This document shows, in pieces, positions 28,267 to 37,523 of a DNA stretch of 64,000 nucleotides (positions are counted from its first letter, which is position 1; every line of letters begins with the position of its first letter). Where the stretch lies: NCBI GenBank assembly GCA_011390885.1, contig JAABRO010000004.1, forward strand, positions 58,281 through 122,280, written 5' to 3'. The DNA comes from Gemmatimonas sp. (lineage in GTDB: Bacteria > Gemmatimonadota > Gemmatimonadetes > Gemmatimonadales > Gemmatimonadaceae). A model generated the notes under the pieces. The model was given only the letters and a program-made list of their open reading frames with translations. It had not been told where the DNA came from and searched no databases. A program made the position numbers and the translations under genes.

Positions 28267-31200
28267 ATGACCCTGCGTGATCGTGTCCGGCGCGAAGCCG
28301 AGGCGCTGGCGTGGCGTGCGCGTGGTGTGCACGTCTCCGCCTCGATCGCCGTGCTGCTGGCGGTCCTGGCGGGCGGCGCGTGGGCGCTCACCAATGGGCG
28401 CTGGCTCACCCTGCCGCGTGGCGTACCGCTGCTGGTGTGGGGGCTCGCCGTGCTGGTGGCGGCGATCGCGTTCCGCGCGTCGCAGCGTCGCGTGCCGGTG
28501 CCGCCGTCGGCCGAAGGGCTCGCGTACGGCATCGAGCGGGAGCAGGGGCTGCGCCCCGGCTCGCTGCGCGGCGCGTTGGAGATCGGGTCGGCCGGGGCGC
28601 TGGGAGCACGTGCGCTCGCCGACGTGGAGTCGCGTCTCGGGCGCGGCGACGTGCTGCTGCCCGGCGCGCGTCGCCGGACGTCGCGCTCGCTCGCCGTGGG
28701 GCTGGCGGGCGTGGCGTTCGCCGTCGTGCTCACGGGACTCGTCTCCATGCGCGCGCGCGACGGTTTCGCCGCGGTACTGCACCCGCTCGATGCGTGGCGC
28801 GGACTGCTGCTGCCGGCGCTCGCCTTCGACGATGTGCCCGAGGAGATGCCGCGGGGCATGCCGCTCACACTCCGCGTGCGCGCCGAGGGGCGCACCGCGC
28901 TCACGCTGTCGCTGCGCTCGGCGGGTGAGGCGTGGCGCGAGGAAGTCGTGCCGGTCGATCCGACCACCGGGCTGGCCACCTACGACGTGGGGCCGGTGCG
29001 CGCACCGCTCTCCGTGCGCGTGGACGACGGGCGCGCGCCGGTGCTCGAGCGGGAGATCGCCGTGGGTGACCGCGGCTGGATCGGCGACCTGCAGGTGGAC
29101 GCGGTGTACCCCGCGTATCTCGCGCGCCCCGCGGAGCGTCTCGACCTCGGATCGGGCGTACGCGTGCCGCGTGGCACCGAGTTGCGCGTGCAGGCGGCGG
29201 TGTACTCGGGCGCGTTCGGTGCGCGACTGCTCGAGGCCGAAGGGGACAGCGTTGCCTTCACCAGCGTGGGCGCCTCGGCGATCGAGGCGCGGCTGGTGGT
29301 GCAGGGCGACGCGACCTGGAGCTGGCGCGCCGATGCGGCGCCGAACGCGGACGGCAACACGCTGCCGGTGGAGGTGCCGGAGCCGCTCGTCGTCGCGATG
29401 ATCGCCGACGAGGCGCCGGTCGTGGAGATCCTGTCGCCGCTCAACGACACCACCGTGAGCGCCTCGGGGAGCGTGCTGGTCGCGGTGGGCGCCAGTGACG
29501 ATCACGGGCTCGGCGCGGTGAGCCTGCTGCTGGTGCGCGAGCGCGCCGCCGGGGGCAGCGATGCGCCGGTGCGTGTGGCGCTGGCCTCGCTCGACGTGCC
29601 GTTGTGGGAGGGCGGCCATGTGCTCGAGCTCGACGGACGCAAGCTGGAGGCGGGCGACCGGCTGGTGGTGGTGGCGCAGGCCACCGACGCGTCGCCGTGG
29701 CGTCAGCTGGGCGCGAGCCGGCGGCTCGTGCTGCGCGTGCCCACGGCCGAGGAGCAGCGGGTGCTCGCGCGCTCGCTGGCCGACTCGCTGATGGCGCGCG
29801 CCGATGCGATCGCGCAGGCGGAGCGCGCGCTGCAGCGCAGCACCACCGAGGCCGCGCGGTCGCGCGAACTGCAGGGCGGCGCGCGCAGCGAGGGGCAGCA
29901 GTCGCCGAGCAATGCGTCGCCGTCGGCGCCCAAGTCGTCGATGTCGTTCGAGTCGGCCGAGAAGATGAAGTCGATCGCGCAGCAGCAGCGCGACCTGGGC
30001 GAGCGCGTGGAAAAGCTGCGCGAGGGTGCGCAGGAGTTGCAGCAGCGGCTCGACGAGTCCGGCGCCATGGACAAGGAAATGGCGGCGCGTTTCAACGAGC
30101 TGCAGAAGATGCTGCGCGATGCGCTCACGCCGCAGATGCAGCAGCAGCTTGCCGAGCTCGAGAAGAACGCGGACCGGTTGAGTGGCAGCGAGGTGCGGCA
30201 GTCGCTCGAGCAGCTGGCCGAGCAGCAGCGGCAGATGCGCGAGCAGCTCGAGAAGTCGGCCGAGATGCTCAAGCGCGCGGCGCTCGAGGGCGCGATGGAG
30301 ACGTTGCGCGACGAGGCGCAGGAGCTGGCGGGGAAGGAACGCGAGCTGGCCGAGTCGCTGGCCAAGCCGAACGCGCAGCCGGGACGGGAGGGATCGCCGT
30401 CGCCGCGTGACGCGCGCGACCTGGCGGCGCGCAGTGAGCGGCTCGAGCGCGATGTGCAGGCGCTCACGGAGCGGTTGCGGCAGGAAGGGGCGCAGGCTGG
30501 CGCGCAGAAGACGCAGGAGGCGGCGCCGGAGGTGGAGGCGGCGAGTGAGGCGATGCAGCGTGCGGCGGAGCGGATGGGCGCGCAGGGGCAGGAGGGGCAG
30601 CAGGGGGAACCGCAGCCACGACAGCCGGGACAGCCTCGCGGCAGCCAACCGCAGCCGGGTCAGGCTGAACAACCTCAGCCGGGGCAGCAGGGTCAGCGGG
30701 GACAACCTCAGCCGGGGCAGCAGGGACAGCCTGGACAACCTCAGCCGGGTCAGCGAGGACAGCAGGGTGCACCACAGCCGGGCCAGCCGCAGGCTGGCCA
30801 GCAGGGGCAGCAGGGTGGCCAGCAGTCCGGCGGGTCGCCGCAGGATCGTCGCGGGGCGGCGGAGCAGGCGCAGCGCGCGGCGGAGTCCATGGAGCGCGCG
30901 GCCGACCAGCTGGCCGCGGCGCGTGATGCGCAGGTGGACGCCTGGAAGCAGGACCTGTCGCAGCAGCTCGACCAGACCATCAACGAAACGGCGCAGCTCG
31001 CGCGGCAGCAGCAGCAGCTCGCCGATCGGGCGCAGCAGGACGGCTTCCCGCAGGGCATGCAGGGCGAGCAGGGGGCGCTGCAGCAGGGCGTGCAGCAGGC
31101 GGCGCAGCGGCTCGAGGAGGCCAGTCGCGGCTCCGCCTTGCTCTCGCAGCGCTCGCAGCGCGCCATGGCCGAAGCGCAGCAGCGCGTGCAGCAGGCCACC

Positions 31201-31878
31201 CAGGCGGCCGGCGCCGCCGGGCAGCCTGGCGGCAGCGAGCAGGCACAGGGGGCCATGCGTGACGCCGCCCAGGCGCTCAACCAGGCGCTCTCCTCTCTCG
31301 TGCGCGATCGCGAGCGCGTCAACAACGCCAACTCCGCGTCGGGCTTCAGCGAGATGCTCGAGCAGATGAAGGAGCTCGCGCAGCAGCAGGGCTCGCTCAA
31401 CGGGCAGATGCAGGGGTTGCAGATGCTGCAGCAGCAGGGCGGCGCGCAGGGGCAGCAGGCCATGCAGCAGCAGCGGGCGCTCGCGCGGCAGCAGCGCGAG
31501 GTGGCCGAAGGGCTGCAGGATGTCGCCGACATCGACCCGACCGGGCGTCTGGAAGCGCTCGCGCGCGAGGCGCAGCAGGTGGCGCAGGCGCTCGATCGCG
31601 CCGGCCCCGATCCGGCCGTGGCGGCGCGGCAGCAGCAGCTGTATCGCCGCCTGCTCGATGCCGGCCGCTTCATGGAGCAGGAGGAGCGCGACGATCAGGG
31701 GCCGCGTGAGTCGCGCGCCGGCGATGGACGCGGCACGACGCGCGCCACCGGCGCGAGCTCGGGCGCGGCCGCCGTGCGCTTCGCGCCACCCACGTGGAAC
31801 GATCTGCGCGGGCTCTCCGCCGAGGAGCGTCGGCTCGTGTACGAGTACTTCCGCCGACTCAATGGCACGTCGCCGTGA
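28267..31878 (+). CDS. DUF4175-family membrane protein with Gln-rich coiled coil
   Basis: 1203 residues from the ATG at 28267, preferred to a GTG at 28261 because GGAG lies seven bases before it. Two N-terminal helices (about 24-42 and 54-70) and a third (about 135-155) anchor the protein. A beta-rich periplasmic section (about 185-505) precedes a very long Gln/Glu/Arg coiled coil. That coil is interrupted by a Pro-Gly-Gln segment at about 771-856. DUF4175 proteins are known only by family; their partners are DUF4159 and TPR proteins, as here. The last four bases overlap the TPR gene (GTGA). Low-complexity composition limits alignment-based claims. Confidence 0.8.
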   Translation: MTLRDRVRREAEALAWRARGVHVSASIAVLLAVLAGGAWALTNGRWLTLPRGVPLLVWGLAVLVAAIAFRASQRRVPVPPSAEGLAYGIEREQGLRPGSLRGALEIGSAGALGARALADVESRLGRGDVLLPGARRRTSRSLAVGLAGVAFAVVLTGLVSMRARDGFAAVLHPLDAWRGLLLPALAFDDVPEEMPRGMPLTLRVRAEGRTALTLSLRSAGEAWREEVVPVDPTTGLATYDVGPVRAPLSVRVDDGRAPVLEREIAVGDRGWIGDLQVDAVYPAYLARPAERLDLGSGVRVPRGTELRVQAAVYSGAFGARLLEAEGDSVAFTSVGASAIEARLVVQGDATWSWRADAAPNADGNTLPVEVPEPLVVAMIADEAPVVEILSPLNDTTVSASGSVLVAVGASDDHGLGAVSLLLVRERAAGGSDAPVRVALASLDVPLWEGGHVLELDGRKLEAGDRLVVVAQATDASPWRQLGASRRLVLRVPTAEEQRVLARSLADSLMARADAIAQAERALQRSTTEAARSRELQGGARSEGQQSPSNASPSAPKSSMSFESAEKMKSIAQQQRDLGERVEKLREGAQELQQRLDESGAMDKEMAARFNELQKMLRDALTPQMQQQLAELEKNADRLSGSEVRQSLEQLAEQQRQMREQLEKSAEMLKRAALEGAMETLRDEAQELAGKERELAESLAKPNAQPGREGSPSPRDARDLAARSERLERDVQALTERLRQEGAQAGAQKTQEAAPEVEAASEAMQRAAERMGAQGQEGQQGEPQPRQPGQPRGSQPQPGQAEQPQPGQQGQRGQPQPGQQGQPGQPQPGQRGQQGAPQPGQPQAGQQGQQGGQQSGGSPQDRRGAAEQAQRAAESMERAADQLAAARDAQVDAWKQDLSQQLDQTINETAQLARQQQQLADRAQQDGFPQGMQGEQGALQQGVQQAAQRLEEASRGSALLSQRSQRAMAEAQQRVQQATQAAGAAGQPGGSEQAQGAMRDAAQALNQALSSLVRDRERVNNANSASGFSEMLEQMKELAQQQGSLNGQMQGLQMLQQQGGAQGQQAMQQQRALARQQREVAEGLQDVADIDPTGRLEALAREAQQVAQALDRAGPDPAVAARQQQLYRRLLDAGRFMEQEERDDQGPRESRAGDGRGTTRATGASSGAAAVRFAPPTWNDLRGLSAEERRLVYEYFRRLNGTSP
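30577..30834 (+). repeat. Pro-Gly-Gln coding repeat
   Basis: Imperfect repeats encode variants of GQPQPGQQGQ with periods of about 10-13 residues. The DNA has near-repeats such as ggacaacctcagccgggg. It sits between two coiled-coil segments and probably acts as a flexible hinge. Confidence 0.8.
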
Positions 31879-33662
31879 GCCCACGGCGCGCCTTGCGTCG
31901 CGCGCGCCGGGGCCACGCCGCGCGGCGTAGCGGAGCGACCGTGGTCGCGGCGCTGCTCGCGCTGCTGACGCTCACGATCGGCACCGCCGCGCCGCTGCGC
32001 GCCCAGGATCCGTCGCCCGCGGACGCGATCAGCGAGGCGCTCGCGCACGAGGACGCGCGTCGGTGGCCGGCGGCGGCGGCGGCGTATCGGCGCATCCTCG
32101 CCCGTGTTCTCACGAGCGGCGACGAAGGCGATCTCATCGCGCTCTCGCTGCTCGGTCTCGAACGCGTCTGGCACGAGTCCGCGCAGCGCGATTCCATGCT
32201 GCCGGTCGTGGAGGAGGTGCTGCGCGCTCGTCCGTCCGACCCGGTGGCGCGCACCATCCAGTTCCGGGCGCTCTCCATTGCCTCGCGCGATGACGACCTG
32301 GCGCGCGCCTTCGCCGATTGGCGGCGCGCGTCACCCGGCGAGGCCGCACCGTGGCGCGAGTACGTCCGCACGCTCATGGGCATGGGGCGTCCACTCGCCG
32401 CGGACAGCGCGCTTGCACAGGCGCGCGTCGCGCTCGGACGGCACCCGGACCTCGCGGGCGAGTCTGCGCAGATCGCCGCCACGCTCGAGCGCTGGCACGA
32501 CGCGGCCGGCGCGTGGCGCGACGCGATCGCGGTGCAGCCGTGGATGGAAACGGCCGCGAGCTTTTCGCTGCAGCGGGCCACGGCACCCTCGCGCGACTCG
32601 GTGCGCACCGTGCTGCTCGCCCCGCCCGTCGTGCTCGGCGCGCGGCGCCTGCTCGCCACGCTCGAGACCACGTGGGGCGATCCGCGTCGTGGCTGGGCCG
32701 CGCTCTCGGCGCTCTCCGTCGATGATTCCACACGCGCCGCGTGGACCGAGTTCGGCGATCGCGCCGAGGTCATGAACGCGTGGGCCGTGGCGCGTGATGT
32801 GTGGGAGGCGCTGTACGCGCACGGCGGCGACGCGACGATCGGCGTACGTGCCGCGCAGGCCGCGTTCAACGCCGGCGATGCCACCGCTGCGCTCGCACTG
32901 GTCGAGCGGGCGGGGAAGGGGATGTCCGACGAAGAGCGCGCGCGGCGCGTGCTGCCGGTGGCCGTGCGCGCGCTCGGCGAGCTCGGGCGCGCGGAGGAGG
33001 CCGCGCGTCGCGTGGAGGAGGCCGGGCGTCATCTCGATGTGGACGCCCGAGCCGACCTCGCGCGCCCTCTGGTGGGTGCGTGGCTGCGCGCGGGCAACGT
33101 GGAGCGCGCGCGTGAGACCGCCGAGCGCGCCGGTGCGCTCGACGACGACGCGACCATTGGCTGGCTGGCGCTCTACGAGGGCAATCTCGTGGAGGCGCGC
33201 CGGCGGCTGGTGCGCGCCACGGCTCGCGATGCGGCGCTCACCGACGCGCTCGCCGTGCTCGCGCGCACTCGCGCCGACACGAACCGGGGACTCGGCGACG
33301 CCTTCCTCACCCTCGCGCGCCGCGACACGGCCGGTGCCGAGCGTCGGTTCGCGGCGCTCGCGGATTCCCTCGCCGATGCGGCGCCCGTGCTGCTCGCCAC
33401 CGCGGCGCGATTGGCGGCCCGCAGCGGCGAGCCGGTGCGCGCCATGCGATATTGGGAACGGATCGCCACGCAGCACGCGTCGGCCGCCGAGGCGCCGGAG
33501 GCGCTGCTCGAGTGGGCCCGCGCGCTCGCGAAGGCGGGCGACACGGCCGCTGCGGCCGCGCGCTACGAATCACTCCTCATCGACCACCCCGGAAGCGCCA
33601 TGGTGCCACAGGCCCGTCGCGAACTCGAACGACTGCGCGGGCGCGTGCCCGGGACCGACTGA
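31875..33662 (+). CDS. secreted tetratricopeptide-repeat protein
   Basis: 595 residues from a GTG at 31875 that overlaps the DUF4175 stop by four bases; the longer upstream frame is not needed. A basic N-terminus and signal (VVAALLALLTLTIGTAAPLRAQ) precede TPR-like helix pairs, for example DAISEALAHEDARRWPAAAAAYRRIL, NAGDATAALALVERAGKG and LAKAGDTAAAAARYESLLIDHPGS. TPR arrays mediate protein contacts. Its position suggests it is the scaffold for DUF4159/DUF4175. The stop overlaps the next ATG by one base (TGATG). Confidence 0.85.
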   Translation: MSPRRALRRARRGHAARRSGATVVAALLALLTLTIGTAAPLRAQDPSPADAISEALAHEDARRWPAAAAAYRRILARVLTSGDEGDLIALSLLGLERVWHESAQRDSMLPVVEEVLRARPSDPVARTIQFRALSIASRDDDLARAFADWRRASPGEAAPWREYVRTLMGMGRPLAADSALAQARVALGRHPDLAGESAQIAATLERWHDAAGAWRDAIAVQPWMETAASFSLQRATAPSRDSVRTVLLAPPVVLGARRLLATLETTWGDPRRGWAALSALSVDDSTRAAWTEFGDRAEVMNAWAVARDVWEALYAHGGDATIGVRAAQAAFNAGDATAALALVERAGKGMSDEERARRVLPVAVRALGELGRAEEAARRVEEAGRHLDVDARADLARPLVGAWLRAGNVERARETAERAGALDDDATIGWLALYEGNLVEARRRLVRATARDAALTDALAVLARTRADTNRGLGDAFLTLARRDTAGAERRFAALADSLADAAPVLLATAARLAARSGEPVRAMRYWERIATQHASAAEAPEALLEWARALAKAGDTAAAAARYESLLIDHPGSAMVPQARRELERLRGRVPGTD

Positions 33663-34933
33663 TGCGCGCGCGTCGGCTCGTCGCCTTCGTCGCCGTGCTG
33701 TGCGTGGCGCTTTCGGCGTCCATCGCGCGCGCGCAGTCGCTGCTCGTGCCCATGGACGACGCGCAGCGCAACCATCTCAAGGCCTACGGACTCGCGTTCG
33801 AGGCCATCAAGGCGTCGCAGCGCGCCGAGTGGTTCCTCAACTACCGCGGCGGGTCGTTCCTGCTCCCCGACGCGGCCACCCTGCGACGCAAGGCCGCACT
33901 CGACGGCGTGAGCGTGGAGCCGGTCACCGATGCCGCCGTAGCGTCCATTCGCGCGGAGCTGGCGGGCGGCAACATGGATGCCGTCGTGCTCGAGCGCGCG
34001 CCGCGCATCGCGATCTATCGTCCGGTCGACCAGCCGCCCTGGGACGACGCGGTCACCCTCGCGCTCACCTACGCCGGCATCGACTTCGAATCGGTGTGGG
34101 ACGACGAGGTGCTGCAGGGCGACCTGTCGAAGTACGACTGGGTGCACCTGCATCACGAGGACTTCACGGGGCAGTTCAACAAGCTCTACCTCGCCTATCG
34201 CGATGCGCCCTGGTTCATCGCGCAGCGGCAGCGGGACGAGGCCACGGCCCGCAAGTTCAACCTGCCGCACGTGCCGGCGCTCAAGAAGGCCGTGGCGGAC
34301 GGCATCCGCACGTTCGTGGAGAAGGGCGGGTTCCTCTTCGCCATGTGCGGCGCGACCGAGTCGCTCGACCTCGGCATGGCCGCCTTCAACGTGGACATGA
34401 CGGGGCCGTTCTCCGACGGCACGCCGGTGGACCCCGACGCGGACGCGCGCATGGACTGGTCGCGCAGCTTCGCGTTCACGGGCGCCCACATCGAGTCGTC
34501 GCCGTATGTAAACGCGCTCAGCGACATCGACGGGCACCAGGTCAACGTGCCGGCGCGCCGGCAGCCGCTCGGCAGCTTCAGCCTGTTCGACTTCTCGGCC
34601 AAGCTCGATCCCGTGGCCGCGATGCTCGTGCAGAACCATCGTGCCGTGCTCCCCGACTTCTTCGGCGTGACCACGAGCTTCAACAAGGCCGTGCTCAAGC
34701 CGGGCGTCACGGTGCTCGCCAGCGAGGAGGGCGCGCCGTGGGTCAAGTACATTCACGGCGACTACGGACAGGGCTCGTGGACGTTCCTCGGCGGCCATGA
34801 CCCCGAAGATGCGCAGCACGCCATCGGCAGCGCGCCCACCGACTTGTCGCTGCACCCGAACTCGCCGGGCTACCGCCTGATCCTGAACAACGTGCTGTTC
34901 CCCGCGGCCAAGAAGAAACCGCGCAAGACGTGA
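33662..34933 (+). CDS. secreted protein of unknown function
   Basis: 423 residues with a signal peptide ending near SIARAQ. It opens SLLVPMDDAQRNHLKAYG and contains EWFLNYRGGSFLLPDA, VDQPPWDDAVTLALTYAGIDF, DWVHLHHEDFTGQ and GGFLFAMCGATES. From memory, relatives are often labelled asparagine synthetase B in automatic annotation, but I see no Asn-synthase motifs and do not use that name. The Cys in AMCGATES and the strand-turn pattern recall amidotransferase-like folds; this is inference. It is coupled to the upstream TPR gene and overlaps the downstream helicase by four bases. Confidence 0.7.
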   Translation: MRARRLVAFVAVLCVALSASIARAQSLLVPMDDAQRNHLKAYGLAFEAIKASQRAEWFLNYRGGSFLLPDAATLRRKAALDGVSVEPVTDAAVASIRAELAGGNMDAVVLERAPRIAIYRPVDQPPWDDAVTLALTYAGIDFESVWDDEVLQGDLSKYDWVHLHHEDFTGQFNKLYLAYRDAPWFIAQRQRDEATARKFNLPHVPALKKAVADGIRTFVEKGGFLFAMCGATESLDLGMAAFNVDMTGPFSDGTPVDPDADARMDWSRSFAFTGAHIESSPYVNALSDIDGHQVNVPARRQPLGSFSLFDFSAKLDPVAAMLVQNHRAVLPDFFGVTTSFNKAVLKPGVTVLASEEGAPWVKYIHGDYGQGSWTFLGGHDPEDAQHAIGSAPTDLSLHPNSPGYRLILNNVLFPAAKKKPRKT

Positions 34934-37467
34934 GCGGCGAGGAGCGTCTCTCCCGCGCCGCCTCCACCGCCATTCGCACCGCGATCCGCCTCGCTGGCGG
35001 CAACGAGGTGTGCTTCGTGGCCACGCTCGACGCCGACGGCACGGTCACGTCCGCGCGCGTCGTCGCGCGCGGCGACGTGAAGAGCGTGCTCGCGCTGCCC
35101 GGCGTCACGCAGCGCGGCGACATGCTGCTGCACAATCATCCCAGCGGCCTGCTCACGCCGAGCGAGGCCGACATGGAGATCGCGGCGCGCCTGCACGGCA
35201 ACGGCGTGGGCTTCGGCATCGTGGACAACGACGCCACGCGCGTGTACGTGGTGACCGAGGTCCCCACCACGCTCCCCGAGTCAACGCTCGCGCTCGATGC
35301 GCTCGATGCGACGCTCGGCCCCGACGGCCCGATCTCCGCGCGCATGCGCGCCGTGAGCGGCTTCGGTTACGAGGACCGGCCGGCGCAGCGCGGCATGGCC
35401 GCCACCGTCGCGCAGGCGTTCAACGAGAAGGGCATCGCCCTCATCGAAGCCGGCACAGGGGTGGGCAAGTCGCTCGGCTACCTCGTGCCCGCGCTGCGCT
35501 GGGCCGCGGCCAATGACGAGCGCACCATCGTGAGCACGGCCACGATCACGCTGCAGGAGCAGCTCTTCAGCAAGGACCTGCCGTTTCTCGCCAGCGCCCT
35601 CGGCGACCAGCCCGTGCGCTTCGCGCTGCTCAAGGGGTGGCGCAACTACGTGTGCCTGCAGCGCCTCGAGCAGGCGGAGGCGTCGGGCGGCACGCTCTTC
35701 GACGAGCCGGGCACGCGTGAACTCGACACGATCGTGGCGTGGGCGCAGCAGACGGCGGTGGGCACCGTGGGCGATCTCGCCACGCCGCCGCGCCCCGACG
35801 TGTGGGACGAGGTGAGCGCCGAGCCCGACCTGTGCGGCCGGCTCAAGTGTCCGCACTACGACAGCTGCTTCCTCTTCGACGCGCGGCGCAAGGCGGCCAT
35901 CGCCGACGTGGTGGTGGTGAACCATCACTTGCTGCTCGCCGACGTGGCGGTGCGCCGCGCCGCCAACAACTGGGACGACGCGGCGGTGCTGCCGTCGTAC
36001 AAGCGCGTGGTGATCGACGAGGGACACCATCTCGAGGACGCCGCGTCGGCGCACCTCGGCGCCTCCGTCACGCGACGCGGCATGACGCGCCTCTTCGGCC
36101 GGCTCGAGCGTCGCGGCGGGAAGGGACTGCTCCCGGTGCTCGCCACGCGGCTCGCCGCGTCGAGCGACCTGCTCAGCACGGCCAGTCTCGACCTCGTGCG
36201 CGAGCGGCTCGCGCCGAGCGTGCACAAGGCGCGCGAGCTCTCGCAGCGCCTCTTCGACGAACTGCAGGCGCTGCTCGAGTCCACGCCGGGCAGCCCGTCG
36301 CTGCGCCTCGACGACGGGTTCGTGACGGGCGACGCCTGGCGCTTCGGCCTCGAGACCACCTTCACCGACCTGCTGCGCGAGATCGGGCTGCTCAACGACG
36401 GCCTGCGCCTCGTGCGCGAACGCATCGAGAGCGACGAGAAGAAGGCGGAGGAGCTGTCCACCACGATCGGCGAGCTGCGCGGCGTGGGGCGTCGGCTCGA
36501 GAACGCGGCCGACGCGCTGGTGCAGGCGCTGCGTCCCGCGCCGGGCGGCGAGCCCTTCGTGCGCTGGCTCGAGCTGTCGGGCAAGCCGGGCCCCGAGCGC
36601 AACGTGAGCGCGCACGCGGTGCCGCTCGACCTCGCGCCGATCCTGCGCGCCGACCTGTTCGATCGCGTGGAGACCGCGGTGATCACCAGCGCCACGCTGG
36701 CCACGCAGGGCGGGTTCGACTTCCTGCGGGAGCGGCTCGGCCTCGCCGAGGGCGAGGGCGCGGAGGCGCTCAAGGCGAAGGGCGGGGTGCGCACGGCCGT
36801 GTTCCCGTCGCCGTTCGACTACGCGCACCAGGCGCTGCTCGTGGTGCCCACCGACCTGCCGGCGCCCAACGAACGCGCCGACCAGCACGCCGACGCGGTG
36901 CACCGGCAGCTGCGAGACCTCGCCACGGCGAGCGACGGCGGCGTGTTCGGGTTGTTCACCAGTCACCGCGACCTGCGGCAGGCCGCCGCCTGGTGGCGCG
37001 AGCAAGGACTCGATGCGACCTGGCCGCTGCTCGTGCACGGCGAGGACGAGCAGCGCGACGTGCTGCTCCGCCGCTTCCGCGAGCTGGGGCGCGCGGTGCT
37101 CTTCGGCACGGCGTCGTTCTGGGAGGGCGTGGACGTGCCCGGGCACGCGTTGCGCGCGCTGCTCATCAGCAAGCTGCCGTTCCGTGTGCCAAGCGAGCCG
37201 GTGGTGGCCGCGCAGTGCGAAGCGATCGAGGCGCGCGGCGGCAACCCGTTCATGGAGTACATGCTGCCGCACGCGTCGCTGCGCCTCAAGCAGGGGTTCG
37301 GGCGGCTGGTGCGCACGGCAGGGGACCGCGGTGTGGTGGTGCTGAGCGACCCGCGCGTGATCACCAAGCGCTACGGGCGCGGGCTGCTCGACGCGCTGCC
37401 GCCGGCGCGCCGCCTCGTGGGCGCGTGGCCGGAACTCCTGCCCGAAGTGCGCCGCTTCTTCGCCTGA
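34930..37467 (+). CDS. JAB/JAMM-domain fused to DinG-type Fe-S helicase
   Basis: 845 residues. Residues about 5-115 form a JAMM metalloprotease-type domain: Glu26, then His68-Asn-His70-Pro-Ser-Gly, Ser78 and Asp81, the complete zinc/catalytic set also used by RadC-like proteins. Residues about 140-845 are a superfamily 2 XPD/DinG helicase: Walker A AGTGVGKS (174-181), four cysteines for an iron-sulfur cluster (YVCLQ near 240, then LCGRLKCPHYDSC near 305), the DEGH box in VVIDEGHHLED near 363, and ATASFWEGVDVPGH-like motif V near 730. DinG enzymes unwind DNA with 5'-3' polarity. GTG start overlapping the upstream stop. Confidence 0.88.
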   Translation: MSGEERLSRAASTAIRTAIRLAGGNEVCFVATLDADGTVTSARVVARGDVKSVLALPGVTQRGDMLLHNHPSGLLTPSEADMEIAARLHGNGVGFGIVDNDATRVYVVTEVPTTLPESTLALDALDATLGPDGPISARMRAVSGFGYEDRPAQRGMAATVAQAFNEKGIALIEAGTGVGKSLGYLVPALRWAAANDERTIVSTATITLQEQLFSKDLPFLASALGDQPVRFALLKGWRNYVCLQRLEQAEASGGTLFDEPGTRELDTIVAWAQQTAVGTVGDLATPPRPDVWDEVSAEPDLCGRLKCPHYDSCFLFDARRKAAIADVVVVNHHLLLADVAVRRAANNWDDAAVLPSYKRVVIDEGHHLEDAASAHLGASVTRRGMTRLFGRLERRGGKGLLPVLATRLAASSDLLSTASLDLVRERLAPSVHKARELSQRLFDELQALLESTPGSPSLRLDDGFVTGDAWRFGLETTFTDLLREIGLLNDGLRLVRERIESDEKKAEELSTTIGELRGVGRRLENAADALVQALRPAPGGEPFVRWLELSGKPGPERNVSAHAVPLDLAPILRADLFDRVETAVITSATLATQGGFDFLRERLGLAEGEGAEALKAKGGVRTAVFPSPFDYAHQALLVVPTDLPAPNERADQHADAVHRQLRDLATASDGGVFGLFTSHRDLRQAAAWWREQGLDATWPLLVHGEDEQRDVLLRRFRELGRAVLFGTASFWEGVDVPGHALRALLISKLPFRVPSEPVVAAQCEAIEARGGNPFMEYMLPHASLRLKQGFGRLVRTAGDRGVVVLSDPRVITKRYGRGLLDALPPARRLVGAWPELLPEVRRFFA

Positions 37468-37523
37468 GCGCTCGCCGCAATCCGCGCGTATCCTGACGAC
37501 ACCTCACCTCCACCCGATTCGCC

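Noticed and set aside
27433..31884. 1483-codon open frame on the minus strand
   Set aside because: It is antisense to rsmI, DUF4159 and DUF4175. High GC at third codon positions keeps antisense frames open; its composition is Arg/Leu/His-rich and has no domain.
33662..34933. Asparagine synthetase B
   Set aside because: The name is used for relatives in automatic annotation, but neither the glutaminase Cys2 nor the synthetase P-loop is present.
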